Positions 44,960-54,126 of a stretch of 64,000 bases of DNA are shown one piece after another. Numbering within the stretch: the first letter of the stretch is position 1; each line of letters begins with the position of its first letter. Below the pieces are notes generated by a model. It was not told where the DNA came from. It searched no databases and saw nothing but the letters and a program-made list of their open reading frames with translations. Source of the stretch: Pararhizobium qamdonense (GTDB lineage Bacteria > Pseudomonadota > Alphaproteobacteria > Rhizobiales > Rhizobiaceae); assembly GCF_029277445.1 (NCBI RefSeq), contig NZ_CP119566.1:4156001-4220000 (forward strand), in the 5' to 3' direction. The position numbers were made by a program, and so were the translations under genes.

Positions 44960-46330
44960 TTATGGTGCAAACCGGATCGCCCGGCGAAAATGCGGATAGC
45001 TCCAGTCGAGCACCAGCATCACCACCAGCGAGAGACCGACCAGCGGAAACAGAATGCCGCCGATCGCCAGCATCGCGATCAGGCCGCGAAACACGCGCTT
45101 ATCCGACGGCATCGGCGGCACGCCGAGCGAGCCCTTCGGACGGCGCTTCCACCACATGATTGCAGCCGACACGGCCAAAAGCACGATCGCCAGGCATGCC
45201 ACCAGCAGCACCAGCTGGTTCACCAGGCCGAACTCCTGCCCCATGTGAACATTGATCCCCCATTCCAGCGCCTTGCCGAGCGGGCCGTAATCGGCATAGC
45301 TCATGTCAATCAGAGGCTTGCCGCTATATTGATCCAGATGCACCACCCGCTGCTGAGAGACGTCGTCGGGATAGACCGAACCGGTGTAGACCCCTTTCGG
45401 CTGCATCGGTATATTCACCGCATAGCCATCATGCAGTCCAAGCCGGTCGAAGATGGCGACGGCCTGATCGAGGCTGATTGCCGTGGTGCCTTCGCCTGTC
45501 GACTGCGGTACCTGCGCCTGTTCCAGCGACCAGGTGGTCTTGGCAACGTGGTTGAGATGTTCGCCCGACATCGGCACGGACGTGCGCACGCCGGCCGGAT
45601 AGCCGAAATTGCTGCCATTCGCCCATTCATTGACCTTCTCGCCCCAGACGCCGGACCAGGGCATGCCGGTGACTGCAAGGAAGACGATGAAGAAACCCAC
45701 GAATATGCCGCTGACCGCATGGGTATCGCGCCAGAACACCCGCCGTTTCGGTATGCCTCTTACGCTCAAGACGCCGCCGGTCTGCGCGCGCGGCCACCAG
45801 AGATAGATGCCGGTAGCCACCAGAAGCACGGACCAGCCGGCGGCGATCTCGATGAGCGAGCGGGCAAACGAGCCGAAATATTTCAGGCTGTGCAGGGTGC
45901 GGATGGTCCACATGATGGTGCCGCGATCGGGAAGCGCGCCCAGCACCTTGGCATCATAGGGGTTGACGTAAACCGCCAGTCTGCCGGCTGTCTGCGCGTT
46001 GACGGTGATCTCGACCGAATCCTCCGGCGATGGAGGGTCGGTATATTTCACCGCCGTTCCGGGATAGGCGGCAAGGGCAGCCGTGACCATCGCCGATGGT
46101 GCCGCAACCGCAGTGTTTTCCTGGATCTCGACATGTTTCAGATCGGCATAGACAAGACCGTCGATCTCGTCGCGAAACAGATAGAGCGCGCCGGTGACGG
46201 CAAGCGTGATCAGAAATGGCAGGACCAGAAGGCCTGCATAAAAATGCCAACGCCAGACAGCGCGGTAAAGGTCGGACGGCGAACGTGCCGCAACAGCGGC
46301 ATCCGCGCGGCCGATGGTGAAATCGGACAT
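44960..46330 (-). CDS. PepSY-associated TM helix membrane protein
   Basis: A 456-residue inner-membrane protein of the PepSY_TM family (YP_iron-regulated type). Four helices: ~28-50 (YAGLLVLPFLITLAVTGALYL), ~160-180, ~210-230 and ~385-405, with a further pair near the C-terminus. Large periplasmic PepSY-like loops include YVNPYDAKVLGALPDR and LDQYSGKPLIDMSYADYG. Conserved histidines occur in VWRWHFYAG, TLHSLKYFG and INVHMGQEFG. Family members accompany siderophore receptors and reduce or handle ferric chelates. Here the upstream partner is a DUF2946-like gene, which hints at metal homeostasis. Confidence 0.85.
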   Translation of the reverse strand: MSDFTIGRADAAVAARSPSDLYRAVWRWHFYAGLLVLPFLITLAVTGALYLFRDEIDGLVYADLKHVEIQENTAVAAPSAMVTAALAAYPGTAVKYTDPPSPEDSVEITVNAQTAGRLAVYVNPYDAKVLGALPDRGTIMWTIRTLHSLKYFGSFARSLIEIAAGWSVLLVATGIYLWWPRAQTGGVLSVRGIPKRRVFWRDTHAVSGIFVGFFIVFLAVTGMPWSGVWGEKVNEWANGSNFGYPAGVRTSVPMSGEHLNHVAKTTWSLEQAQVPQSTGEGTTAISLDQAVAIFDRLGLHDGYAVNIPMQPKGVYTGSVYPDDVSQQRVVHLDQYSGKPLIDMSYADYGPLGKALEWGINVHMGQEFGLVNQLVLLVACLAIVLLAVSAAIMWWKRRPKGSLGVPPMPSDKRVFRGLIAMLAIGGILFPLVGLSLVVMLVLDWSYPHFRRAIRFAP

Positions 46331-46393
46331 GGGTCTCTCCAGATGAGCAAAAATAATGGCCGGCGCCTTGCGGCCAGCCTGATCTTTATGACG

Positions 46394-46795
46394 TCATGCG
46401 GAGAGTGATGGGGGTGCCCTGGCTTCGGCAAAGGTGCTGCGCAGGAAAACCCTGGGCGCTGGCTTTACGGCAAAATAGAGTTCGACCGGATGACCAAGGA
46501 CGGGAGCGGCGATTTCGATCGCCCGGCCGGGCAAGGCCGGCGTATGCCCCGCTGCCAGCTGGCAGAGCGTGGCGCACATATCGTGCGCGGCCTTTTGCGG
46601 CACACCGGGAGAGGTCTGCTGGGGGCCATCTTCATGGGCAATACAGATAATATTGAAGGGATCGACGGCAGCGCTTGCCATCGTCCCATGCGCAACGCCG
46701 GCCACAAGACCCTGCAGCAGAAACATAGACGCAATCAGCACGGCGATGGCGCCGGCCGACACTCTATCTTTCAAGACAAGCCGCAGGGTTTTCAT
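46394..46795 (-). CDS. DUF2946-like small exported/membrane protein
   Basis: A 133-residue protein with an N-terminal hydrophobic segment (~14-36, AIAVLIASMFLLQGLVAG). A lumenal part follows with cysteines and histidines: ICIAHEDG and AAHDMCATLCQLAAGH. This spacing is like DUF2946 proteins found with copper or heme/iron genes; the assignment is by eye. It is 63 bp upstream of the PepSY gene on the same strand, so the pair is probably an operon. The Cys/His set could bind metal. Confidence 0.6.
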   Translation of the reverse strand: MKTLRLVLKDRVSAGAIAVLIASMFLLQGLVAGVAHGTMASAAVDPFNIICIAHEDGPQQTSPGVPQKAAHDMCATLCQLAAGHTPALPGRAIEIAAPVLGHPVELYFAVKPAPRVFLRSTFAEARAPPSLSA

Positions 46796-46876
46796 CAGGG
46801 CTCATTGCCACAGCCGCGACGCGCTGTCACTGCGACACAAAGCCGGTGGCCGCGATTTTTTGAAAGGCTGAAAACC

Positions 46877-47314
46877 TTAGTGGCGCTGCTTGGCGAAATC
46901 GAGCTTGACTTCGCCTTCGTCCTCGCCGTCCCAATAATGCACCCTGGTGGCGCTGACCTTGATCAGGACGAGGCCCTCGGTATCGACGCCGTCCTTGAAC
47001 CAGTCGTCCAGATCCTTCGTCCAGTGTTCCCTAAACGCCGCCTTGTCCTTGATGAGGTCGGCCTCGCCTTCGACAGCAACCAGGAAGGCTTTCTCGCCCT
47101 GGAAGGATAGGCCCACTTTGGAATTGCGCTTGATATCCTCCACCATGCGCGATTCTTCCCAGGTGAAATAATAGGAATCGCCGTCGTAATCGACTTCGCC
47201 ATTGTTGCTCATCGGCCGCCCGGCAATGGCACCGCCGTCGGTATGGGTGGAGAGCATTGCGATATCGATATCGCGCATTTTGGTGGCTATGTCGGAAAGG
47301 CTTCTGTCACTCAT
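46877..47314 (-). CDS. Pyridoxamine 5'-phosphate oxidase-like (FMN split-barrel) stress protein
   Basis: A 145-residue flavin-reductase-like split-barrel protein starting MSDRSLSDIATKM, with a GGGAG site. The sequence IAMLSTHTDGGAIAGRPM, YYFTWEESRMVEDIKRN and GLSFQGEKAFLVAVEGEADL follows the general-stress-protein-26 (GsiB/Xac2369-type) family. Members bind FMN or F420; a true PdxH role is unlikely at this length. It is 88 bp downstream of the LOG-family gene on the same strand. Confidence 0.85.
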   Translation of the reverse strand: MSDRSLSDIATKMRDIDIAMLSTHTDGGAIAGRPMSNNGEVDYDGDSYYFTWEESRMVEDIKRNSKVGLSFQGEKAFLVAVEGEADLIKDKAAFREHWTKDLDDWFKDGVDTEGLVLIKVSATRVHYWDGEDEGEVKLDFAKQRH

Positions 47315-47402
47315 GATCGTCTCCCGTGTCGATGACTGACGGAAGAACGCAGTCCGCGCCGTTTGGTTCACGCGCGGACCGCAGAAGACAGGATGACGGT
47401 CC

Positions 47403-48302
47403 CTACCGGGCCCCGGATGCCACCGGAACCGTGGCCGGATCGACCGTCTCGTAGAATTTCGAGATGATCTCCCAGGCTTCGTCAGCGGTTTCGACGAACT
47501 GGATAAGATCGAGATCAGCGGGCGAGATGGTGCCGAAATCGGCCAACGCCTCGAAATTGATGACGCTGCGCCAGAATTTTTCACCAAACAGGATCAGAGG
47601 CACCAGCGCCATGCGGCCGGTCTGCATCAGGGTGATGGTCTCGAACAATTCATCGAACGTGCCGAAGCCGCCCGGAAAAACCGTGACGGCCTTGGCGCGC
47701 ACGAGAAAATGCATCTTGCGGATGGCGAAATAGTGGAAGTTGAACGACAGGTCCGGCGTCACAAAGCGATTGGGGGCCTGCTCGTGCGGAAGCACGATGT
47801 TCAATCCGATCGATGGCGCGCCAATATCGTCGGCGCCGCGATTGCCCGCCTCCATCACCCCCGGCCCGCCGCCGGTGGTCACGACATATTCCTTATAGCC
47901 GGACTGGGCCGAATGCAGCGAGCAGAGACGGGCAAACTTGCGCGCCTCCTCGTAATAGACCGAGGCGGCCGTCAGATTGCGGCGCTGCGTCTCGTTCTTT
48001 GCCGCCCAGGCGTCGCCGCCGGGCTCTGGAATACGGGCGCCGCCAAACATCACAACCGTCGAGTTGATACCACGCTCGGCCATGATCATTTCTGGCTTCA
48101 ACAGCTCGAGCTGCAGCCGCACGGGGCGCAGCTCCTCGCGGGCGAGAAAATCATCGTCGGTGTAGGCCAGCCTGTAGGACGGGGACATCGATTGCGGGGT
48201 CTGGGGAACGCCTGCCGCGCGTTCGCGGGTCTGCTGGCTATCGACCAATGGGTCCCAGGCCCCATCCTTGCGCCGCAAATTCCGCTTCTTCATTCTTGCC
48301 AT
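47403..48302 (-). CDS. LOG-family (TIGR00730) nucleotide-processing protein
   Basis: A 299-residue Rossmann-fold protein. A charged N-terminal extension (~1-85) precedes the LOG core with VVMFGGARIP (~95), TTGGGPGVMEAGNRGA (~155) and the active-site motif FPGGFGTFDELFE (~225). This matches the long LOG/PpnN-like class. Characterised relatives cleave nucleoside 5'-monophosphates to base and ribose phosphate; plant-associated LOG enzymes free cytokinins. Older annotation as lysine decarboxylase is wrong for this motif. The upstream 206 bp to the divergent dapD holds nothing else I can see. Confidence 0.88.
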   Translation of the reverse strand: MARMKKRNLRRKDGAWDPLVDSQQTRERAAGVPQTPQSMSPSYRLAYTDDDFLAREELRPVRLQLELLKPEMIMAERGINSTVVMFGGARIPEPGGDAWAAKNETQRRNLTAASVYYEEARKFARLCSLHSAQSGYKEYVVTTGGGPGVMEAGNRGADDIGAPSIGLNIVLPHEQAPNRFVTPDLSFNFHYFAIRKMHFLVRAKAVTVFPGGFGTFDELFETITLMQTGRMALVPLILFGEKFWRSVINFEALADFGTISPADLDLIQFVETADEAWEIISKFYETVDPATVPVASGAR

Positions 48303-48508
48303 GTCAAACTTTCCTGCCGCAAACCGACAGCAAATCATCGCTGCCGGATGCTCCTTCCAACGTCTCGGACGCTACGGATCAAATCACCCGCGCCCATTCC
48401 GGCACATACACCTTCATCCAGCGCGGACTGCAACCGAAAACCACTTCAATTTTTCGGGATCATGCTCTAGAGCAGGTTACGATAGCCGCCGAAGTTTAAG
48501 GAATTCCG

Positions 48509-49366
48509 ATGACGACCCATGATCTCGCCTCCCTGTCGCAGACCATCGACACCGCTTTCGACAACCGCGACAGCGTCACCATCAACACCAAGGGCGAGAT
48601 CCGCGATGCGGTCAACACCGCCCTCGACCTGCTTGACGGCGGCAAGGTGCGCGTTGCCGAGCGCGGAGCAGACGGCAACTGGACCGTCAATCAATGGCTG
48701 AAAAAGGCCGTCCTCCTGTCGTTCCGGCTGAACGACATGGAAGTCGTCAAGGGCGGATCCGGTCAATCCACCTGGTGGGACAAGGTTCCCTCCAAGTTCG
48801 AAGGCTGGGGTGAAAACCAGTTCCGCGACGCCGGCTTCCGCGCTGTGCCGAACGCTGTCGTGCGCCGCTCCGCCTATATCGCTCCCAATGCCATCCTGAT
48901 GCCGTCCTTCGTCAATCTTGGCGCCTATGTCGGCGAAGGCACCATGGTCGACACCTGGGCGACGGTCGGTTCCTGCGCCCAGATCGGCAAGCATGTGCAC
49001 CTGTCCGGCGGCGTCGGCATCGGCGGTGTGCTGGAGCCGATGCAGGCGGGGCCGACGATCATCGAGGACAATTGCTTCATCGGCGCCCGCTCGGAAGTCG
49101 TCGAAGGCTGCATCGTGCGCGAGGGCTCGGTTCTCGGCATGGGCGTGTTCATCGGAAAATCGACCAAGATCGTCGATCGCGCCACCGGCGAAGTCACCTA
49201 TGGCGAAGTGCCGCCCTATTCCGTTGTCGTGGCCGGCTCGATGGGCTCCGGCGCCATCATGCCGAACGGCGTGGCTGCGCCAAACCTCTATTGCGCCGTC
49301 ATCGTCAAGCGCGTCGATGAAAAGACCCGCTCGAAGACCGGCATCAACGAACTGCTGCGGGACTAA
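48509..49366 (+). CDS. dapD: 2,3,4,5-tetrahydropyridine-2,6-dicarboxylate N-succinyltransferase
   Basis: Succinylase-branch enzyme of lysine/diaminopimelate synthesis; 285 residues. The N-terminal helical domain contains [26 protein letters not shown]. The left-handed β-helix has hexapeptide repeats ([20 protein letters not shown]; the aspartate is catalytic) and the C-terminal [34 protein letters not shown] leader carries the ribosome site. It is followed by a DUF805 gene; dapE comes only after a 7-kb accessory block. Confidence 0.96.
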   Translation: MTTHDLASLSQTIDTAFDNRDSVTINTKGEIRDAVNTALDLLDGGKVRVAERGADGNWTVNQWLKKAVLLSFRLNDMEVVKGGSGQSTWWDKVPSKFEGWGENQFRDAGFRAVPNAVVRRSAYIAPNAILMPSFVNLGAYVGEGTMVDTWATVGSCAQIGKHVHLSGGVGIGGVLEPMQAGPTIIEDNCFIGARSEVVEGCIVREGSVLGMGVFIGKSTKIVDRATGEVTYGEVPPYSVVVAGSMGSGAIMPNGVAAPNLYCAVIVKRVDEKTRSKTGINELLRD

Positions 49367-49395
49367 ACACTATGCAAAGGGAGGGGCGGAAGAGC

Positions 49396-49731
49396 ATGTC
49401 CTGGCTGTTCTTCAGTCCCTCCGGCCGCGTCAGCCGCCTGCCCTATTGTCTCGGCTGGCTGTTTTGGGCCGCAGCAAGCGGCTTCGTCTTGTCACGGGTG
49501 CTGGCCCATCAGGGCGATGAGATTGCGCTGGCGCTCTGGACATTGATCCTGGTGGTTACCGCGCTTGTCTCGACAGCATCGATCGCGCTGATGACGATCA
49601 AGCGCCTGCACGATACCGGCTATCCCGGCCACCTCGCCATCTGCCTCTTCATCCCCGTATTAAGCCCCGTCCTGTTCCTGGCACTCTGCCTATGGCCTGG
49701 TACTGAGGGCGACAACGAATACGGACGCTGA
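49396..49731 (+). CDS. DUF805 family membrane protein
   Basis: A 111-residue protein with three to four hydrophobic helices (~17-35, ~45-68, ~82-102). It has the family opening SWLFFSPSGRVSRLPYCLGW, the loop MTIKRLHDTGYPGHLA and the polar end WPGTEGDNEYG. The start MSWLFF is preferred because GGAGGGGCGGAAG lies before it; an ATG 8 codons upstream has no site. It directly follows dapD (29-bp gap) and so probably shares its transcript. Function unknown. Confidence 0.88.
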   Translation: MSWLFFSPSGRVSRLPYCLGWLFWAAASGFVLSRVLAHQGDEIALALWTLILVVTALVSTASIALMTIKRLHDTGYPGHLAICLFIPVLSPVLFLALCLWPGTEGDNEYGR

Positions 49732-49763
49732 TCGGCGCAAGGGAACGAGCGACGTGATTGTGA

Positions 49764-51011
49764 TTATTGCTGCGGCATCTGGAAGGTGAAACGGGTCTCT
49801 TCCGGTGTCGATGTGACCAGAAGCTTACCCTTGTGCGCCTTGGCGATTTCCGAGGCTATATAGAGCCCAAGGCCCAACCCCTGCAGATTGGCCCTGGCCG
49901 AGGCGCGTACGAACGGCTTGAACAGGTCCTTGACGACAGCCTCGGGGATAGGCTCGCCGGCATTGATCACCGTCAATTCGAAATATCCGCCGGATGCGGC
50001 AGAGTGCACCCTTATCGGTGCCTCCGGGTCGCCATGGGTCAAGGCATTGGCCAGAAGGTTCGACAGCAGCTGGCCGATCCGGCCTTCGTCGCACCGGACC
50101 ATCGCTTCCGACAGGTCCGCCTCGATCCGGCGGCGCGGATTGGCAAGCGCGAGCTCGGCCACCACCTGCTCCAGAACGGGGCGAAGCGGTACGCGGTCGG
50201 CCTGCTCGATGGAAATGCCGCCACCGAGCCGGCCACGGGCAAAATCCAGCACATTGTCGATCAGGCCAGACATGCGCGAAATGCTGCTTTGCATCAGCGT
50301 AAGCACGGCCTTTCCTTTATCGTCCGTCACCGTGCGCTGCAGCATGCGGGTTCCGGCATCGAGAGAGGCGAGCGGATTGCGCAGGTCGTGGCCGAGCACG
50401 GCGATGAACTGCTCGCGCAGCTCGCTGCCCTGCCGCTCCTGGTCGATCCGGTCATGGGCATCGAGGTGGAAGGCGATCAGATTGGCAAACAGCTTGAACA
50501 TGCCGGCGATTTCAGGCGTATTCAGCTTGCGCGGCACCGTATCGATGGCGCAGAGCGTTCCGAAGAACGAACCGTCGCCCAGCGTGATCGGCACAGAGAT
50601 ATAGCTCTGCAGGCCATAGATCGCTGGCGTATGATGACCGGAATAGGCCGCGTCCTCGGCGACATTGTCGATGATCACCGGCTCCCGGTGATCGCGGATT
50701 TCGTTGCAGATCGTCGTTTCGATCTTCAGCTCGCCGCCCGGCTCCAGCCCGAAAGCCAGATTGTCCTTGACGCCGCAGGCGATCCAGCGGTCGGCAGTCA
50801 CCCGCGCCACTGCCGCAAAACGCATGCCCGTCGTCTTGCAGACCACATCGAGAATGGTCGGCACGGCGCTGATCTGCGCGATAATTTCAACCGCCGCGGC
50901 GGGATTGTCGTTCACTGCGAAACTTTCAATCAGAGGCGTTGTAAAGCACTTACCCTCTTTCTCGACGGAATACGCCCCAGATGCAAGCCCGTAGATTGGT
51001 AGGGGCGGCAT
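49764..51011 (-). CDS. Soluble GAF-domain sensor histidine kinase
   Basis: A 415-residue kinase without membrane helices, hence a cytoplasmic sensor. A GAF domain (~38-180) contains TGMRFAAVARVTADRWIACG and SYISVPITLGDGSFFGTLCA. The HisKA helix FIAVLGHDLRNPLASLDAG puts the phospho-accepting His near residue 208. The HATPase domain has LLSNLLANALTHG and GLGLGLYIASEIAKAHKG. The G1 box is non-standard (INAGEPIP in place of DxGxG), so ATP binding deserves a check. No response regulator is nearby. The GAF domain has the look of phytochrome-class and related light or redox sensors, but no chromophore cysteine is assignable. Confidence 0.87.
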   Translation of the reverse strand: MPPLPIYGLASGAYSVEKEGKCFTTPLIESFAVNDNPAAAVEIIAQISAVPTILDVVCKTTGMRFAAVARVTADRWIACGVKDNLAFGLEPGGELKIETTICNEIRDHREPVIIDNVAEDAAYSGHHTPAIYGLQSYISVPITLGDGSFFGTLCAIDTVPRKLNTPEIAGMFKLFANLIAFHLDAHDRIDQERQGSELREQFIAVLGHDLRNPLASLDAGTRMLQRTVTDDKGKAVLTLMQSSISRMSGLIDNVLDFARGRLGGGISIEQADRVPLRPVLEQVVAELALANPRRRIEADLSEAMVRCDEGRIGQLLSNLLANALTHGDPEAPIRVHSAASGGYFELTVINAGEPIPEAVVKDLFKPFVRASARANLQGLGLGLYIASEIAKAHKGKLLVTSTPEETRFTFQMPQQ

Positions 51012-51031
51012 TCGCTACCGCCCCGTCAATA

Positions 51032-52078
51032 TCAAGCCTTGGGTTCGAACGGTTTCGGGCGGCGGGCCGCGCCCTGCCGCTCCAGCATCCAGCCCGGATA
51101 TTCCGGCGGCAGCGCGCTGACATCGTCAAGCTTGGCCAAATCTTCAGCATCGAGCCGAAGCTCAACCGCCTTCAGGTTTTCCTCCAATTGCTCCACCCTC
51201 TTGGCGCCGATGATAACGCTGGTGACAAAGGGTTTGGCCAGAATAAAGGCGAGCGCCACTTCGGCAACACTGGCGCCGTGTTTCGCCGCAACCTCGCGCA
51301 TCGCGGCAACGCAGGCCCAGGCCCGGTCCTTGTCAACCGGCGGAAAATCGAAACTTGCCCGGCGGCCCTCGCCGTTTCCGGGCGCGCCCGGTCCGTACTT
51401 GCCCGACAGGAGCCCGCCCGCAAGCGGCGACCAGACCATCAGCCCCATCTTCTCTTCTGTCAGCAGCGGCACGATGTCGCGCTCCAGATCGCGGCCGGCG
51501 ATCGAGTAATAGGCCTGCAGCGTCTCGAACCTTGCGAAACCCTTGCGCTCGGAAATACCCAGCGCCTTGGCAATGCGCCAGGCCTGCCAGTTGGACATGC
51601 CGACGTAACGAACGAGCCCGCCCGAAACCAGATCATCCAGCGCCCGCAACGTCTCGTCGATCGGCGTCACCGTATCGGTGCCATGGATCTGATAGAGATC
51701 GATATGGTCCATCTGCAACCGGTCTAAGCTTTCCTCGACCGAGTCCATGATATGGCCGCGCGAGGCGCCGCGATCGTTCGGCCCCTCGCCCATCTGGCCG
51801 AAAACCTTGGTGGCGATGACCACATCCTTGCGGGCGACGCCGAGATTGATCAGCGACTGCCCCAAAAGACGCTCCGAATCGCCGGCCGAATAGACATCGG
51901 CCGTATCGATGAAATTGACGCCGGCCGCCAGGGACCGCTCGACGATGCGATCGGCCGCATCCTGGTCGACATCGGCGATCGCGCCCCACATGCCGCCTCC
52001 GGCCGCGCCGAAGGTCATCGTCCCCAGGCATAGTTCGGATACGAACAGGCCGGTATTGCCAAACTGATTGTAACGCAT
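51032..52078 (-). CDS. Aldo/keto reductase (potassium-channel β-subunit / YajO-like)
   Basis: A 348-residue NADPH-dependent reductase. The start giving MRYNQFGNTGLFVSELCLG has a GGAG site 6 bases upstream. Catalytic residues are in FIDTADVYSAGDSERLLG (Asp, Tyr), VVIATKVFG (Lys) and IDLYQIHGTD (His). Cofactor binding is in VIIGAKRVEQLEENL. It is on the same strand and 144 bp downstream of an AraC-type regulator, an arrangement frequent in proteobacteria and likely regulatory. The substrate is unknown. Confidence 0.9.
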   Translation of the reverse strand: MRYNQFGNTGLFVSELCLGTMTFGAAGGGMWGAIADVDQDAADRIVERSLAAGVNFIDTADVYSAGDSERLLGQSLINLGVARKDVVIATKVFGQMGEGPNDRGASRGHIMDSVEESLDRLQMDHIDLYQIHGTDTVTPIDETLRALDDLVSGGLVRYVGMSNWQAWRIAKALGISERKGFARFETLQAYYSIAGRDLERDIVPLLTEEKMGLMVWSPLAGGLLSGKYGPGAPGNGEGRRASFDFPPVDKDRAWACVAAMREVAAKHGASVAEVALAFILAKPFVTSVIIGAKRVEQLEENLKAVELRLDAEDLAKLDDVSALPPEYPGWMLERQGAARRPKPFEPKA

Positions 52079-52222
52079 GGTGAGCTCCATAATTCTTGGA
52101 TTGAGGGTTTCTGCGATGCGATAGAGTGAGAATGCCCGGCTGCAAGCGCGGGTCTGATGAAAGGGCGCAACCGGCGTTGCACCCTTGTCTTCCGGACGGC
52201 TATCCGCGTCCAAAACGGTTTC

Positions 52223-53131
52223 TTATTCGGCAGCAACCTGGGTTCGCAGCGTCGCGACATCGCGCAGCGGCGGCTGACCGTAAAAACGGGTATATTCCAG
52301 CCCGAACTGCGACGGGCTCTGGTAGCCGACCGTATGCCCGGCCATTCCGGCATCCATGTTTTCCACCAGCATCAGGCGGCGCGCCTCATAGAGCCGCAGC
52401 TGCTTCTGATACTGCATCGGTGTCATCGCCGCGACCGACTTGAAATGATGGTGCAGCGACGAAACGCTCATGCCGCAATGTTCGGCCAGATCCTCGATCC
52501 GCAGCGGCCGGACATAGTGTTCGCGCAGCCACGCAATCGCCTTGGCGACGCGGTTTCCGGGGCTGTCTACCGTGGCAATCTGGATCAACCGTGGTCCGTA
52601 AGGCCCCGTCAGGAGACGATAGAGAATTTCCTGCTCGACGAGAGGCGCCACCCCTGCAATGTCGCTTGGAGTATCAAGGAGCCTGAGGTATCTGAGCGTC
52701 GCATCCACCAGGGCGGGCGAGGCCCGGTGCACGGCAAGGCCGCGCATGCCATCGGCCGTTGCCGCGACCGGGGGAACGGCGATGCGTTGCAGAACCTCGC
52801 GCAACCGGTCGGGATTGATCACCATGCCCAGCCCCAGATGCGGCGCCTGCGGACTGGCGACACTGACCCTGGAGACAACCGGCAGATCGAACGACACGAC
52901 AACACAATCGCCAGCCCCGTAATGATAGACATCCTGGCCAAGCGTGACGGTTTTCTGGCCTTGGGCAATCAGAGCGAAGGCCGGGCGATGCGCGAGATGC
53001 ACGGGATTGGTCGGCGCAGTCTGGCGCCCGAGCCGCAGATTTTCGATCGCGGTCGGAAACATGCCCGAGCCCGAGGTATGGCGCGAAATGATTGCAGCGA
53101 TTTCACCGAAACGTTCTGTTTGATTGTCCAT
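52223..53131 (-). CDS. AraC-family transcriptional regulator
   Basis: A 302-residue regulator. The N-terminal AraC_N (cupin-like) domain (~20-175) includes FALIAQGQKTVTLGQDVYHYGAGDCVVVSFDLPV. The C-terminal double HTH (~195-290) has RIEDLAEHCGMSVSSLHHHF and GMAGHTVGYQSPSQFGLEYTRFYG. It sits directly upstream of an aldo/keto reductase gene and is divergent from a short-chain-dehydrogenase-like gene, so it could control both. The start MDNQTERFG is preferred over one 12 codons upstream. Confidence 0.88.
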   Translation of the reverse strand: MDNQTERFGEIAAIISRHTSGSGMFPTAIENLRLGRQTAPTNPVHLAHRPAFALIAQGQKTVTLGQDVYHYGAGDCVVVSFDLPVVSRVSVASPQAPHLGLGMVINPDRLREVLQRIAVPPVAATADGMRGLAVHRASPALVDATLRYLRLLDTPSDIAGVAPLVEQEILYRLLTGPYGPRLIQIATVDSPGNRVAKAIAWLREHYVRPLRIEDLAEHCGMSVSSLHHHFKSVAAMTPMQYQKQLRLYEARRLMLVENMDAGMAGHTVGYQSPSQFGLEYTRFYGQPPLRDVATLRTQVAAE

Positions 53132-53320
53132 GGACCGGGACGGCTTTCCGATTTTCAACTGATCCAACGCTACAGCGGAATTCGGAGCCGGGGAATGGCC
53201 CTCCAGTCACATTTGCAGGATCGCATAGAAATCTCGGAGTATCGTTGTAACGCTTACGCCTTGCTGTGCGGCATGCTGGGTTCATCGGATGAACAGATCC
53301 GAAGAATCAAGGAAATTGCC

Positions 53321-54061
53321 ATGACCAGATTGACCGGAAAAACCGCCGTCGTCACCGGCGCTGCCTATGGACCGGCGGCCCGGATCGCCGTCCGCCTTGC
53401 AACTGAAGGTGCAGCTGTCATCGTCAACGATACCACGGACACGCATGCCGCCTCCCGCCTTGCCGCCGATATTGTCGGGCTCGGCGGCCGGGCTGTTGGT
53501 GTCGAAGGCGATGTCTCCAAATCGCAGGATGTGAAGCGCATCTTCCGGGTGACCAAGGAAATCTTTGGGAGGCCGGATATCATCGTCAACACTGCAAGCC
53601 TGGTGCGGGTCGAGCCCAGCCAAGGTGAACCCGCCACCAACGGCACCTTTGCCGTCAATGTCTTCGGTACGTTTCTCATGTGCCAGGAAGCAGCACGCCA
53701 GTTTGCCGGCAAGGGCGGCCTGATCCTCAACATGAGCGCCCAGGCTGTCACCGCGCCGGACGTGAGAACCCCGGATGCGGAGATGCAATCCACCGTCCGG
53801 AGTGCCATAGACATGCTGACACTCGGCCTTGCCCGCGACTTTGCCGAACGCGGCATCCGCGTGATCTCGATCGATCCTGCGGATTTTGATGCGCAAAACC
53901 TCTCCGAGCCCGATCTGTCCGCAAAGAGCCCACGCCGTGTTCCGGCCCTCAGATCGCTGCGCCGTGCCCGTCTGCCGGGCGCCGGCACATCCGGCGCCAC
54001 CGACGATATCGCCTTCATCCGCAATGACCTCGTCGCATCCGCAGGCTGGCGCGGCTGGTAA
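53321..54061 (+). CDS. Degenerate short-chain dehydrogenase/reductase-like protein
   Basis: A 246-residue Rossmann protein of SDR type with an AAGGAAA site. The fold is recognisable from GKTAVVTGAAYGPAARIAVRLA, the acidic VEGDVSKSQDV, NVFGTFLMCQEAARQF and RGIRVISIDPADFD. Key positions are altered. The glycine motif lacks its last glycine (TGAAYGPAAR for TGxxxGIG), NNAG is NTAS, and the YxxxK catalytic pair appears to be QSTVR just before SAIDMLTLGLA. It may therefore lack normal oxidoreductase activity. It is divergent from the AraC gene. A regulatory or binding role is possible. Confidence 0.78.
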   Translation: MTRLTGKTAVVTGAAYGPAARIAVRLATEGAAVIVNDTTDTHAASRLAADIVGLGGRAVGVEGDVSKSQDVKRIFRVTKEIFGRPDIIVNTASLVRVEPSQGEPATNGTFAVNVFGTFLMCQEAARQFAGKGGLILNMSAQAVTAPDVRTPDAEMQSTVRSAIDMLTLGLARDFAERGIRVISIDPADFDAQNLSEPDLSAKSPRRVPALRSLRRARLPGAGTSGATDDIAFIRNDLVASAGWRGW

Positions 54062-54126
54062 AAGCCAGCCGGACCTGCGTCTGTCCGCCTGCGGCTGGGT
54101 AAAACAGGCCCGGCGCCTGCGGAACT

